From NCBI GenBank assembly GCA_002731295.1, contig PCBE01000028.1, forward strand, positions 34,125 through 45,780: a stretch of DNA of 11,656 nucleotides, in the 5' to 3' direction. Shown here piece after piece: positions 1 through 7,715 of the stretch. Position 1 is the first letter of the stretch. Each line of letters opens with the position of its first letter. The notes beneath the pieces were generated by a model, which was given only the letters and a program-made list of their open reading frames with translations, did no database searches and was not told the DNA's origin. Made by a program: the position numbers and the translations under genes. The stretch is from Acidiferrobacteraceae bacterium (GTDB lineage: Bacteria > Pseudomonadota > Gammaproteobacteria > Arenicellales > UBA868).

Positions 1-1872
1 GAGGCAGCGGGTTCATTGAAGGTGATTTCGGTTGAAGAAAAACCCCGGCGTCGTAATCCTTCAGCGCCGTTCACAACCTCTACTTTGCAACAGGAAGCAT
101 CGCGTAAGCTAGGATTTGGTGCGCGCCGAACCATGCGAGTGGCCCAGCAGCTGTATGAGGGAGTTGACTTCGAAGGCTCGCGGGTCGGCCTGATCACCTA
201 CATGCGGACCGATTCGGTCAATATCGCCGCCGAGGCGGTGTCTGAGATTCGAGAATTAATATCTCAACGATATGGTGTTAACAATCTGCCTAAGTCGACC
301 AATCTCTACAAGAGTAAAGCCCGAAATGCTCAAGAAGCACATGAGGCGATCAGGCCAACGTCCGCGATGCGTATTCCAGCCCAGGTCAAGCAAGCGCTGG
401 ATGCCGATCACTACCGCCTTTATGAACTGGTGTGGCAACGTGCTGTTGCAAGCCAGATGATCCCCGCAACCCTGCGCCAGGTTACGGTACAGTTTTCAAT
501 CCAATCCAGTGATCAGGATGTCTTCAGAGCAACGGGGTCGCGTGTGGTAGACCCGGGTTTTATGAACGTGTACCAGGAAGGAAAGGATGAAGAGGACAAT
601 GAGGAAAATACAGTTCTACCTTCACTGATCGAAGGGGAGAAAGTTTCACTCAATAGAATTCGAGCCGAGCAGCATTTTACGGAACCCAAGGCGCGATACT
701 CTGAGGCAACGCTGGTCCGAGAACTTGAAGCCCGGGGCATCGGCCGACCATCGACGTATGCTTCCATTCTGTCGACATTGGTGGATCGGGAATATGCATT
801 GCTTGAACGCCGGCGATTTCTACCAACATCGATGGGATTTGCCGTCAATGCCTTTCTCACTGAGAACTTCAAAACTTTTGTCGATTATGAATTCACTGCG
901 ACCATGGAGGAAGATCTAGATCGAATTGCGAGAGGGGAAGCTGATAGATCTGCCGTTATCGAATCCTTTTGGGCCCGTTTGCAGAAACTGTTGGGCCAAG
1001 ATAGCGAAAAACCAGTTTTTGTGCTTGGTAAGGATCCAGCCGGCGATGACCAAATCTCCTGGCGCGTAGGACCTTACGGGCCCTACGTTCAACGGGGTGA
1101 GGAGACATCAACCGAGAAACCAGACCGCAAATCTGTACCGCAGAGTTGGAAGATTTTCGATCTGACGCTTGAACGGGCGTTATGGCTGTTATCTCTTCCC
1201 CGGGTAATGGGTGAGTTTGGAGGGGAGAGCATTACTCTAGAGACCGGGCGATTTGGTTTGTACCTGAAATGTGGAGCTCGAACGGCTGCACTACCTGCAG
1301 AGATCGATCCTTTTGTCCTCACGACGGAACAGGTTGCAGAGATTTTGGACAATGCGTCGCGTTTGCCACGTGAACTGGGATTAGGCCCAGATGGAGAAGT
1401 CATAACCGTCGATATTGGGCCATTTGGTCCTTATGTCCGGTGCGGTAATACCTCTGCTTCCCTGAAGAAAGACGATGACCCCTATTTAATCGAACTGGAC
1501 CGAGGTCGTGAGCTAATCGAAAAGAAACGAGAATCTGATGCTAAACGGACGATTGCAACGTTTAATGACGGCATCAAAATCATGCGTGGCCGCTGGGGTC
1601 CGGAGGTAATAGAAGGAAAAGTCAGGGTTCGATTGCCTAAGGAGCAAGACCCCGAAAAGTTATCCGAAGACGATTGTCGCCGGATCCTCGCCGAAGCCCC
1701 AGCGCGCGGGTCAGGTCGGAAGAAGACTCAAAAGAAGGTTGCGAGTAAGAAAAAAAAGGTCAGTAAACGTAAGAAGACCAAGAAAAAATCGAAAACTAGT
1801 GCTGTAAAGAAATCAGCAATAAAAGCCACTAAGAAGATGTCCCCGGCTGTTGCAACATCCAATGAGAAATGA
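1..1872 (+). CDS. topA: DNA topoisomerase I (type IA), 3' part, 5' end outside window
   Basis: Relaxes negatively supercoiled DNA by cutting one strand through a 5'-phosphotyrosine link. The frame is already open at base 1 (E-A-A-G-S-L-K-V...), so the gene begins upstream, and the TTG at 16 is not the true start. Seen: the active-site motif ITYMRTDS with the catalytic Tyr codon at 199-201, then HEAIRPTS (about 340-363) and GIGRPSTYASIL (about 736-771), all hallmarks of type IA enzymes. The Toprim domain should lie upstream of the window, about 250 residues by comparison with E. coli TopA (catalytic Tyr319). The C-terminal part has GPYGPYVQRG, GRFGLYLKCG, GPFGPYVRCG and GRWGPEV, matching the TopA C-terminal repeat (Toprim_Crpt) type. 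The visible part has only three cysteines, none in CxxC pairs, so the zinc ribbons of E. coli TopA are absent. The last ~50 residues are extremely lysine-rich (about 20 Lys, 1720-1836). This tail type is known from actinobacterial and alphaproteobacterial TopA, where it aids DNA binding. Confidence 0.97.
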   Translation, partial: EAAGSLKVISVEEKPRRRNPSAPFTTSTLQQEASRKLGFGARRTMRVAQQLYEGVDFEGSRVGLITYMRTDSVNIAAEAVSEIRELISQRYGVNNLPKSTNLYKSKARNAQEAHEAIRPTSAMRIPAQVKQALDADHYRLYELVWQRAVASQMIPATLRQVTVQFSIQSSDQDVFRATGSRVVDPGFMNVYQEGKDEEDNEENTVLPSLIEGEKVSLNRIRAEQHFTEPKARYSEATLVRELEARGIGRPSTYASILSTLVDREYALLERRRFLPTSMGFAVNAFLTENFKTFVDYEFTATMEEDLDRIARGEADRSAVIESFWARLQKLLGQDSEKPVFVLGKDPAGDDQISWRVGPYGPYVQRGEETSTEKPDRKSVPQSWKIFDLTLERALWLLSLPRVMGEFGGESITLETGRFGLYLKCGARTAALPAEIDPFVLTTEQVAEILDNASRLPRELGLGPDGEVITVDIGPFGPYVRCGNTSASLKKDDDPYLIELDRGRELIEKKRESDAKRTIATFNDGIKIMRGRWGPEVIEGKVRVRLPKEQDPEKLSEDDCRRILAEAPARGSGRKKTQKKVASKKKKVSKRKKTKKKSKTSAVKKSAIKATKKMSPAVATSNEK

Positions 1873-1898
1873 AGTGGGCTGATTCGAGGTTTCAAGCG

Positions 1899-1931
1899 CA
1901 GTTAGGCCCGTGTCGTTGGATCGGCCTGCTG
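1899..1931 (+). other. Possible stem-loop after topA
   Basis: CAG-t-TAGGCC (1899-1908) can pair with GGCCTGCTG (1923-1931), giving a stem of about nine pairs with one bulged base, one G-U pair and a 14-base loop. No T tract follows (the next bases are AAACATCAGG), so it is not a convincing intrinsic terminator. It may be a 3' processing or stabilising structure for topA mRNA, or chance. No better terminator is visible between topA and the pilM promoter. Confidence 0.25.
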
Positions 1932-1955
1932 AAACATCAGGGTACCGGAGAAATT

Positions 1956-1983
1956 TTGAGAAGATTCTTTGGAGCGATACAAT
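1956..1983 (+). promoter_or_regulatory. Predicted sigma70 promoter for the pilMNOPQ-aroKB operon
   Basis: A -35 box TTGAGA (1956-1961, 5/6 to TTGACA) is separated by 16 bases from a -10 box TACAAT (1978-1983, 5/6 to TATAAT). The predicted start is near 1990, leaving a leader of about 140 nt before pilM. It is the best pair in the 260-base gap. The perfect TTGACA at 2009-2014 has no acceptable -10 box at 16-18 bases. No sigma54 -24/-12 pattern was noticed. Confidence 0.55.
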
Positions 1984-2058
1984 AGTGGTGTTTAGGCAGT
2001 GCGTTCGGTTGACAGTTTGACCAATGAATTGAAGGACTTAAGTTGATATGCGATGAAT

Positions 2059-2094
2059 TTGAGCCGAGTCGATCGGTTGGTTCACGGGGCTCAA
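2059..2094 (+). repeat. Inverted repeat in the pilM leader
   Basis: TTGAGCC (2059-2065) and GGCTCAA (2088-2094) are perfect complements separated by 22 bases. Inside lies a smaller possible hairpin, CCGA (2064-2067) with TCGG (2073-2076), which would compete with the outer stem. The repeat ends about 30 bases before the pilM ribosome binding site, so it lies in the predicted 5' untranslated region. It could be an RNA structure affecting pilM translation or mRNA stability, or a protein site. A 14-codon reading frame (ATG 2053 to TAG 2097) overlaps it but has no good Shine-Dalgarno sequence. Confidence 0.35.
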
Positions 2095-2132
2095 TAGCGT
2101 ATTTCGCATAAATTTAGATCGCTGGAGGAATA

Positions 2133-3185
2133 ATGGCCTTGTTCGAGCGTAGAACCCTTGAAGCTGTGGGCGTGGATATCGGTACCTCGTCTGTCAAAGT
2201 CATGGAACTCCAGCGAACACGACGTGGTTACCGTGTGAACTGCGCCGCCGTTGAATCGCTGCCCCGTAATGCGGTGGTCGAAAGAGGTATCAGCGACGTT
2301 GAACAGGTCGGCGCTGCGCTGCGTCGTGCAACAAAGAGAGCGCGCTGCAAACGAAAAAATGCCATCGTTGCTATCGCATCTTCACATGTCATCACACGAA
2401 CCTTCCAGCTCCCTGAAGGGATTAAAGCGTTTGAAATCGAAGAACAAGTGATGATCGATGCGGCTCAGAATGTGCCTTATTCAGTCGACGAGATGTATTT
2501 GGACTATCAGGTTTTAGCATCTATGGAGGCAGGGGCGGAGGATTCGGTCACCGTCACAGCCTGCCGTCGGGAAGTCGTAGATGACTATGTATCGGCAGTC
2601 GAATCAGCAGGCCTGAGACCTGTGGTCGTCGATGTGGACACTTTTGCAATAGCACGGGCGTTTCCCCTGGTAACTGCGGCCATGTCTGAGTCCCTGCAGG
2701 GCAAAGCGGTCGCTTTGCTGGATGTAGGTGAGGTGACAACCCGCCTCGACGTATTTGTGGACGGGACGGTGATCTACGACAGGGACCATTCTTTTGGCGG
2801 TCGTTCGCTTACTGAGTCTATCCAGTCCTACTGTGATATCAGCTTTGAAGAAGCCGAAGCTGTGAAGTTATCCAGAAACCTGTCTGAAGATGACCAGGAA
2901 CAATTACTTGAACCGTTTAAGCGCACAATATCGGAAGAAGCTGCACGAGCACTTGAATTTTTTGCCTCGGCAGGGCGGGGGTACGATACGGTTGATCTTC
3001 TTTTTGTAACTGGTGGTTGTCTGCGGTTGGATGGAATTCTGGAACTCATCAGCAACTACACCGGTGTCCCTACTGCGACTGCAAATCCCTTTTTAGGGAA
3101 AAACATTAAAGCCAGGACGAAACTCAAGCTTCAGCCGACTTTGTTGCTTAAAGCCTGTGGGCTGGCAATGAGGGGTGCAGGATGA
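2133..3185 (+). CDS. pilM: Type IV pilus assembly protein PilM (actin-like ATPase)
   Basis: PilM is the cytoplasmic, FtsA/actin-fold component of the pilus alignment complex. It binds ATP and docks on the short cytoplasmic tail of PilN, linking the inner-membrane platform to the PilN-PilO-PilP-PilQ chain. The 350-residue protein has the ASKHA phosphate-1 motif GVDIGTSSVK (residues 13-22), a phosphate-2 region LLDVGEVTT (about 195-203) and an adenosine-type motif FVTGGC (291-296). No signal peptide or membrane segment is visible, as expected. The ATG start has a strong GGAGG Shine-Dalgarno sequence at 2124-2128. It is the first gene of the operon, and its TGA stop overlaps the pilN start as ATGA. 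Length is normal for the family (about 350 residues). Confidence 0.96.
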   Translation: MALFERRTLEAVGVDIGTSSVKVMELQRTRRGYRVNCAAVESLPRNAVVERGISDVEQVGAALRRATKRARCKRKNAIVAIASSHVITRTFQLPEGIKAFEIEEQVMIDAAQNVPYSVDEMYLDYQVLASMEAGAEDSVTVTACRREVVDDYVSAVESAGLRPVVVDVDTFAIARAFPLVTAAMSESLQGKAVALLDVGEVTTRLDVFVDGTVIYDRDHSFGGRSLTESIQSYCDISFEEAEAVKLSRNLSEDDQEQLLEPFKRTISEEAARALEFFASAGRGYDTVDLLFVTGGCLRLDGILELISNYTGVPTATANPFLGKNIKARTKLKLQPTLLLKACGLAMRGAG

Positions 3186-3718
3186 ATCAGGGTATCAACC
3201 TGCTGCCCTGGCGAGAGGCACGACGCCGTCGCCAGCGGCGGCAACTATGGGCAGCGATTGTAGCGATCTGCATCGTTGCGGCCAGCGTGTTTGTTACGGC
3301 ATGGTGGGCTCAGGGTGAGGAAATTTCATTCCAAAGGAGCCGGAATGCGTATCTGCTTAGGGAGATTCGGAAGGTGCAGGTGCAGCTTGAAGAGATTGAC
3401 CAGATTAAGCAGAGAAAAAAAGCGCTTGTGGCCCGTATGACGATAATTCGCCAATTGCAACAAGAAAAAGTCGGCATCGTACGTACGCTGGATAATCTTG
3501 TTCACGCGCTGCCCGAGGGTCTATTTTTTGTATCGGCACAAAGAAGCCAAGGCAGCTTCAAACTTGAGGGAATTGCTCAATCCAATGCCAGGGTCTCTGA
3601 GTTGATGCTGAACTTGAACAGTTCGGTTTCATTCGGTGATTCACACCTTGAAGTTATTAATATTGGTGAAATTGACGAAACCCAGACCAGTCGTTTCGAA
3701 CTAATGGTGAGCGATTAA
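3182..3718 (+). CDS. pilN: Type IV pilus assembly protein PilN
   Basis: PilN is a bitopic inner-membrane protein that pairs with PilO in the periplasm and carries the PilM-binding tail. The first residues contain INLLPWRE (residues 5-12), the conserved PilM-docking motif. A very basic stretch (REARRRRQRR) then precedes one transmembrane helix at about residues 22-42, which predicts cytoplasmic N terminus and periplasmic C terminus. A predicted coiled coil (about 50-90) leads into a small globular domain. Length is 178 residues. The start ATG overlaps the pilM stop by four bases, with AGGGG (3171-3175) as Shine-Dalgarno, so translation is probably coupled to pilM. Upstream docking to PilM and adjacency to pilO fit the known complex. 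Confidence 0.95.
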   Translation: MNQGINLLPWREARRRRQRRQLWAAIVAICIVAASVFVTAWWAQGEEISFQRSRNAYLLREIRKVQVQLEEIDQIKQRKKALVARMTIIRQLQQEKVGIVRTLDNLVHALPEGLFFVSAQRSQGSFKLEGIAQSNARVSELMLNLNSSVSFGDSHLEVINIGEIDETQTSRFELMVSD

Positions 3719-3720
3719 TA

Positions 3721-4296
3721 ATGCTGGACCGGCTCAGACAGATCGACCTGAATGATCCGGCTTCTTGGCCGGCATGGTTCTCATTGATTGTCGCGCTGGT
3801 TGTTGCATCAGCTGTGCTTTATGGTGGCTGGCATTTTGTGATCAAAGATCAGATCCGTACCTTTGAACGCCTGGTGCAGCAGGAGGCCGAACTCAAGAAT
3901 ACCTTCTCGATAAAGAAGGGAATGGTCGTTAATTTGCCGGCGTACCAGAAACAAATGGTTGAGATCGAAAAACTTGTCAGCGAACTGGTCGCTCAACTGC
4001 CAGACAGTAGTGAAGTTCCCAGGCTACTGATTGACATTACCGAGGCGGGCAAACAACGTGGACTGGAGTTCTTGGTATTCGATCCGCTTGAAGAAATTCA
4101 GAGTGAATTCTACGCATTGTTGCCCATTCGAGTCGAAGTGTCTGGTACGTATCACCAGCTTGCTGGATTTATCAGTCATCTATCAGCACTTCCCCGTATT
4201 GTGACCGTAGGCGATATGTCGATCATTGCGGATAAAGAAGGCCAACTGGTGACTTCTATCTTGTTGCAGACCTATCGTTATCAGGACGATGGTTAG
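3721..4296 (+). CDS. pilO: Type IV pilus assembly protein PilO
   Basis: PilO is a bitopic inner-membrane protein with a periplasmic coiled coil and a ferredoxin-like domain. It forms heterodimers with PilN and contacts PilP. The 191-residue product has a short cytoplasmic N terminus, one transmembrane helix at about residues 19-38, and a coiled-coil region (about 45-95) that includes the heptad-like segment around KQMVEIEKLVSELVAQLP. The C-terminal part has the family pattern PLLPIRVEVSGTYHQLAGFI-like (here ALLPIRVEVSGTYHQLAGFI) and ends in a beta-rich segment. The gene begins two bases after the pilN stop, with only a weak Shine-Dalgarno (GGTGAG, near 3705-3710), so reinitiation or coupling from pilN is likely. 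Confidence 0.94.
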   Translation: MLDRLRQIDLNDPASWPAWFSLIVALVVASAVLYGGWHFVIKDQIRTFERLVQQEAELKNTFSIKKGMVVNLPAYQKQMVEIEKLVSELVAQLPDSSEVPRLLIDITEAGKQRGLEFLVFDPLEEIQSEFYALLPIRVEVSGTYHQLAGFISHLSALPRIVTVGDMSIIADKEGQLVTSILLQTYRYQDDG

Positions 4297-4313
4297 ACGG
4301 TGAGGAACTGACG

Positions 4314-4886
4314 ATGATGTCACAGTGGGGGAATCGCTGTTTCAAGGCCCTACGGTATGTCTTGCTTGGCACCACGTTGGTGCTGACGGCAGCCTGCTCT
4401 AGTGATCGGTCAATGATCGATCTCAAGCGGTTTGTGCTCGACATGCACAAGTCAACGCAACCATCTGTGGAGTCGCTTCCAAAGCTCGCACCGATCCCGG
4501 CCTATACATACGCGGCTTCTTCATTACCGGATCCATTTTCCCCTGAAAATGTATTTCCGAGTGCATCCAGTGCAGACACTGAACCCGAACCAGAGCCGGA
4601 TCCTCTGGAACCTGATCCGACCCGGCTCAGAGAACATCTAGAAGGGTTTCCCCTGGATGCCCTCCAATTGGTTGGAATCATGATTCTGGAAGGTAAACTA
4701 CAGCTTATCGTTGTGACACCAGATGGCATGATACACAAGGTTGCCGAAGGTGCTTATCTGGGGCGAAACTACGGTCGGATCACTGAAATAGACCTTGAAG
4801 CTCGTAGCGTAGGACTGGAAGAAGTTGTCAAGGGGGCAGACGGCCGCTGGCAGAAGCGAACGGTGAGCTTTTTGATCGGTAACTGA
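4314..4886 (+). CDS. pilP: Type IV pilus lipoprotein PilP
   Basis: PilP is a periplasmic lipoprotein joining the PilN/PilO heterodimer to the N0 domain of the PilQ secretin. The N terminus is a lipoprotein signal: basic n-region, hydrophobic stretch YVLLGTTLVLTAA, then Cys28 followed by Ser-Ser. A flexible linker rich in Pro, Asp and Glu (about residues 80-105, including EPEPEPDPLEPDP) leads to the conserved beta-sandwich domain, with LDALQLVGIM, VTPDGMIHKVAEGAYLGRNYGRI-type positions and a final ADGRWQKRTVSFLIGN-like strand. Length is 190 residues. GAGGA at 4302-4306 supports the ATG at 4314. The ATG at 4317 is also possible and would remove one residue. It starts 17 bases after pilO. Confidence 0.93.
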   Translation: MMSQWGNRCFKALRYVLLGTTLVLTAACSSDRSMIDLKRFVLDMHKSTQPSVESLPKLAPIPAYTYAASSLPDPFSPENVFPSASSADTEPEPEPDPLEPDPTRLREHLEGFPLDALQLVGIMILEGKLQLIVVTPDGMIHKVAEGAYLGRNYGRITEIDLEARSVGLEEVVKGADGRWQKRTVSFLIGN

Positions 4887-4896
4887 GCCATAATCC

Positions 4897-7119
4897 GTGG
4901 TTTTGATAAAAACAGATTCTGAATCAATGATTAATGTCCCGCAGTTAGAGCGAATCCGACCGGAATTCCGAAATTATTCGGTCCGGGCGTTGTCAATGTA
5001 CGCTCTGCTGCTGGCTGCATTGCTGGCCCCCGCTGTGAGTCTTGCAGTTGAACCCGAGCTTGTGGCGGTTGAACACACCGTGCTATCCGGTGGGCAGTTG
5101 CAAGTCAACATTGATACTCAAGGCGATATTCCTGCACCAAAGATATTTCGCACCAGTCAACCCGATCGAATTATCTTGGATTATTTTGGCGTCAAGAGCA
5201 GCGTCAACCCCCGTATTAGGGAAGTAAAACGGGGTGCTGTAGACAGCGTGGTTGTTATCGGGACCGAGGAACGGGCCCGGATTATTGTCAATCTGGTCGC
5301 ATCTGTACCGTTCGAAAGCCAGCAATCAGACAGTGAAATTGTTCTGCTGATAGGTCAGGTTGTTACCGGCCAACAGACGGAGCCCGGCAGATCCGGTTTA
5401 GGACTACAAGATGGCGCGGTGACGGTGTCTGATCCTCACCACGTCACAACTGTCGATTTTCGTCGTGGTCCGAACAGCTCTGGCCGGGTAGCGATCGGAC
5501 TGGACCGTGAGAACGTACGGGTCATGGTTCGTGAGGAGCGGGGCGAGATCGTGCTCGACTTTGTTAACACGGTATTAGATGATGATCTTGAGCGTCGACT
5601 GGATGTGTTGGATTTTGCAACACCGGTACAGTTTGTCGACACGTTTTCTTTAGACGACCGGACTCGTATCGTCTTGTCTGTACTGGGTGCATACGATTTC
5701 GTCGGGTTTCAGTCCGGCAAGACTTTCTCGGCGGAGGTTACCCCCCGTGCTGATGATGCTGAGACTAAAGTCGTCGACGGCAGCTATGTCGGCTCACCCA
5801 TCAGTTTTGATTTTCAGAACATCTCCGTGCGCGGCGCATTGCAAACTATCGCGGAAGAGACCGGTATTAATTTTGTAATCAGTGACTCCGTCACAGGAGA
5901 TCTAACCCTAAGGCTGAAAGACGTGCCCTGGGATCAGGCTCTGGAGACGATCATGCAGATCAAAGGGCTGGCTAAACGGGAAAAAAACAATGTGGTGTGG
6001 ATTGCCCCAGCTGGCGAGATTACAGAAAATGAAAGATTGGCCCTGGAAAGTTCTTTGCAAATGACAGAGCTGGAGCCACTGGTGTCGGAACTGGTTCAAA
6101 TCAACTATGCTCGTGCAGAGGACATTGCTGATTTACTTAAGTCAGTTAAAGCTGTTGGGCCTGATGTCCAACCATCGATGTTTGGAAATGTTTCAATAAC
6201 TGAGGTACAAACGGATGAAAACAGGCTCCTGTCGGAGAGGGGCAGTGTCACGGTTGATTCTAGAACCAATACTTTACTCATCCAAGACATGAGGCACAAA
6301 ATACTGGAAGTCAGAAAACTGATATCTGAGCTGGATAGACCGGTAAAACAGGTGCTTATTGAGGCTCGAATAGTTGAAGCAAACGAGGACTTCAGTAGAA
6401 ATATCGGACTGAAATTAGGGTTAACGGGCATCAACGACAGTGCTGGTTCAATTATAGGATCAGGGTCTTTGTCAAACACCGCTACCGTGAGAACGGACGG
6501 CATCAGTGCTTCAGGCGATGGTTCTCTCGGCGTCAACTTACCAGCCGGTGGGATCAATGGCGAATCGCCTGGTTCATATGCTCTGACCCTTGCCAAGGCA
6601 GGTGCAGGCTGGGCGGCATTAATTGACCTTGAGATTTCAGCTTTAGAAGCAGAAGGCAACGGGAAAATTGTGGCCAACCCCCGATTACTGACAGCCGATA
6701 AACAGGAGGCACAGATCGAACAGGGTCAGGAGCGAATTTTTACCACGAGTACCCAGGGTGAAGGTGGTGTTGTCACAAAAAAGGCTGTACTTAGCTTAAC
6801 GGTTGAGCCCCAGATAACCCCCGATGACCGTGTGATTCTCAATGTTTTCGTCACTAAGGACTCTTTTGTGTCGGCAACAGAAGAGAACATCAATACACTA
6901 CAGGTGCGAACGCAGGTCCTTCTCGACAATGGAGAAACTGTTGTAATCGGAGGAATTTATGAACAACAAACCTCTAAAACAGTCACTAAAATTCCATTGC
7001 TCGGAGACCTTCCTTTCGTCGGACAACTTTTCAAGAAAAAAGGAATCCTTGATAATCGCAGGGAGCTTTTGATCTTTCTGACACCGAGAATTATTAACCC
7101 TGCACTGACAGGCGACTGA
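4897..7119 (+). CDS. pilQ: Type IV pilus secretin PilQ
   Basis: PilQ forms the outer-membrane gated pore through which the pilus passes. Domains in order, numbering from the GTG at 4897: signal peptide with hydrophobic core YALLLAALLAPAVSLA (35-50), likely cleaved after SLA; two AMIN domains that bind peptidoglycan (about 52-152 and 175-283); STN/N0 domain (about 300-372, with the SFDFQNISVRGALQTIAEETG pattern); NolW/N1 domain (about 397-480, VTVDSRTNTLLIQD); and the secretin barrel (about 480-735), with a Gly/Ser-rich segment (about 510-560), VANPRLLT, and the C-terminal VVIGGIYEQ, KIPLLGDLPFVGQLF and LLIFLTPRII. Length of 740 is close to the usual ~710. The start is uncertain: GTG 4897, ATG 4927 and ATG 4996 are in frame and none has a strong Shine-Dalgarno. 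It starts ten bases after pilP. Confidence 0.96.
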   Translation: MVLIKTDSESMINVPQLERIRPEFRNYSVRALSMYALLLAALLAPAVSLAVEPELVAVEHTVLSGGQLQVNIDTQGDIPAPKIFRTSQPDRIILDYFGVKSSVNPRIREVKRGAVDSVVVIGTEERARIIVNLVASVPFESQQSDSEIVLLIGQVVTGQQTEPGRSGLGLQDGAVTVSDPHHVTTVDFRRGPNSSGRVAIGLDRENVRVMVREERGEIVLDFVNTVLDDDLERRLDVLDFATPVQFVDTFSLDDRTRIVLSVLGAYDFVGFQSGKTFSAEVTPRADDAETKVVDGSYVGSPISFDFQNISVRGALQTIAEETGINFVISDSVTGDLTLRLKDVPWDQALETIMQIKGLAKREKNNVVWIAPAGEITENERLALESSLQMTELEPLVSELVQINYARAEDIADLLKSVKAVGPDVQPSMFGNVSITEVQTDENRLLSERGSVTVDSRTNTLLIQDMRHKILEVRKLISELDRPVKQVLIEARIVEANEDFSRNIGLKLGLTGINDSAGSIIGSGSLSNTATVRTDGISASGDGSLGVNLPAGGINGESPGSYALTLAKAGAGWAALIDLEISALEAEGNGKIVANPRLLTADKQEAQIEQGQERIFTTSTQGEGGVVTKKAVLSLTVEPQITPDDRVILNVFVTKDSFVSATEENINTLQVRTQVLLDNGETVVIGGIYEQQTSKTVTKIPLLGDLPFVGQLFKKKGILDNRRELLIFLTPRIINPALTGD

Positions 7120-7151
7120 CAACCGGTGTACTTGATAATCCTCTATTGCGG

Positions 7152-7171
7152 CGGGCAAGCTAGATTTGCCG
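7152..7171 (+). other. Small stem-loop between pilQ and aroK
   Basis: In the 65-base gap, GGCAA (7154-7158) pairs with TTGCC (7166-7170) around a 7-base loop. Allowing G7155 to bulge extends the stem to C7152-G7171. No T tract follows, so it would not terminate transcription, and aroK begins 13 bases later. No convincing promoter is seen in the gap. GTGTACT occurs on both sides of it (7126-7132 and 7171-7177). It could be an mRNA processing or translation-control element separating pil from aro genes, or chance. Confidence 0.25.
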
Positions 7172-7184
7172 TGTACTAAAGCCT

Positions 7185-7715
7185 ATGACAAATGCAAAAA
7201 ACATATATCTCGTTGGGCCCATGGGTGTGGGTAAAACCACAATCGGTAAGGCATTGGCAAAAAATCTAACCCTGGATTTTGTTGACTCTGATTACGAAAT
7301 TGAGCAGAGAACTGGTGTGACCATTTCGACGATATTTGATATAGAAGGTGAGGATGGGTTTCGGAATCGTGAAATCCGCATGGTCACGGAACTTGCCGAG
7401 CGCAACGGGATTGTTCTGGCAACTGGTGGAGGCGCCGTGCTGAGTGAAGACGTACGAAAAGCACTTCGCCATAATGGGCTTGTGGTCTATCTCCATGCCT
7501 CTATCGATATGCAGATGGATCGAACTAGAAACAGCAAGAATCGGCCACTGCTTAATACTGGTGCAAATCGGCGTGAGGTTCTCGAGCAACTGATGGAGGA
7601 ACGGGAACCACTGTATCGGCAGGAGGCAGATGTTATCTATGAGACCGATGGCCGTTCGCCCCAGACCGCAGCCAGGGAAATTGCTGGGGAGGTCCGAAAA
7701 CTTTGGCAATACTGA
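7185..7715 (+). CDS. aroK: Shikimate kinase
   Basis: Transfers phosphate from ATP to the 3-OH of shikimate, the fifth step of the chorismate (aromatic amino acid) pathway, in the cytoplasm. The 176-residue protein is normal length and shows all landmarks: Walker A GPMGVGKTT (residues 11-19), the shikimate-binding DSD (Asp34-Asp36), FRNRE with Arg60, GGG (81-83), and the lid segment KNRPLL with Arg120. The ATG at 7185 is the only start after an in-frame TAG (7161-7163). It has no clear Shine-Dalgarno, so expression may be modest or depend on upstream translation. It follows pilQ after 65 bases without an obvious promoter, and its end overlaps aroB, so it probably shares the pil transcript. aroK rather than aroL is called from the pilQ-aroK-aroB order. 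Confidence 0.97.
   Translation: MTNAKNIYLVGPMGVGKTTIGKALAKNLTLDFVDSDYEIEQRTGVTISTIFDIEGEDGFRNREIRMVTELAERNGIVLATGGGAVLSEDVRKALRHNGLVVYLHASIDMQMDRTRNSKNRPLLNTGANRREVLEQLMEEREPLYRQEADVIYETDGRSPQTAAREIAGEVRKLWQY
7686..7693 (+). promoter_or_regulatory. Ribosome binding site that fixes the aroB TTG start
   Basis: GGGGAGGT lies inside the end of aroK and contains GGAGGT, a near-perfect anti-Shine-Dalgarno match, 9-10 bases before the TTG at 7703. No ATG or GTG in the aroB frame lies near enough to use it. The nearby ATG at 7716 is in another frame. Confidence 0.7.

Noticed and set aside
513..872. A 119-codon minus-strand open frame inside topA
   Set aside because: The sense strand here encodes conserved topoisomerase motifs (GIGRPSTYA). 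The antisense product is low-complexity and Ser/Arg-rich with no known fold.
2009..2014. Perfect TTGACA as a -35 box for pilM
   Set aside because: No acceptable -10 hexamer occurs 15-19 bases downstream (AAGGAC/AGGACT). The TTGAGA/TACAAT pair at 1956-1983 is better.
6105..6677. A 190-codon open frame on the minus strand inside pilQ
   Set aside because: It lies wholly antisense to the secretin-coding region, is rich in Ser and Pro as shadow frames often are, has no recognisable domain, and pilQ fully explains the sequence.
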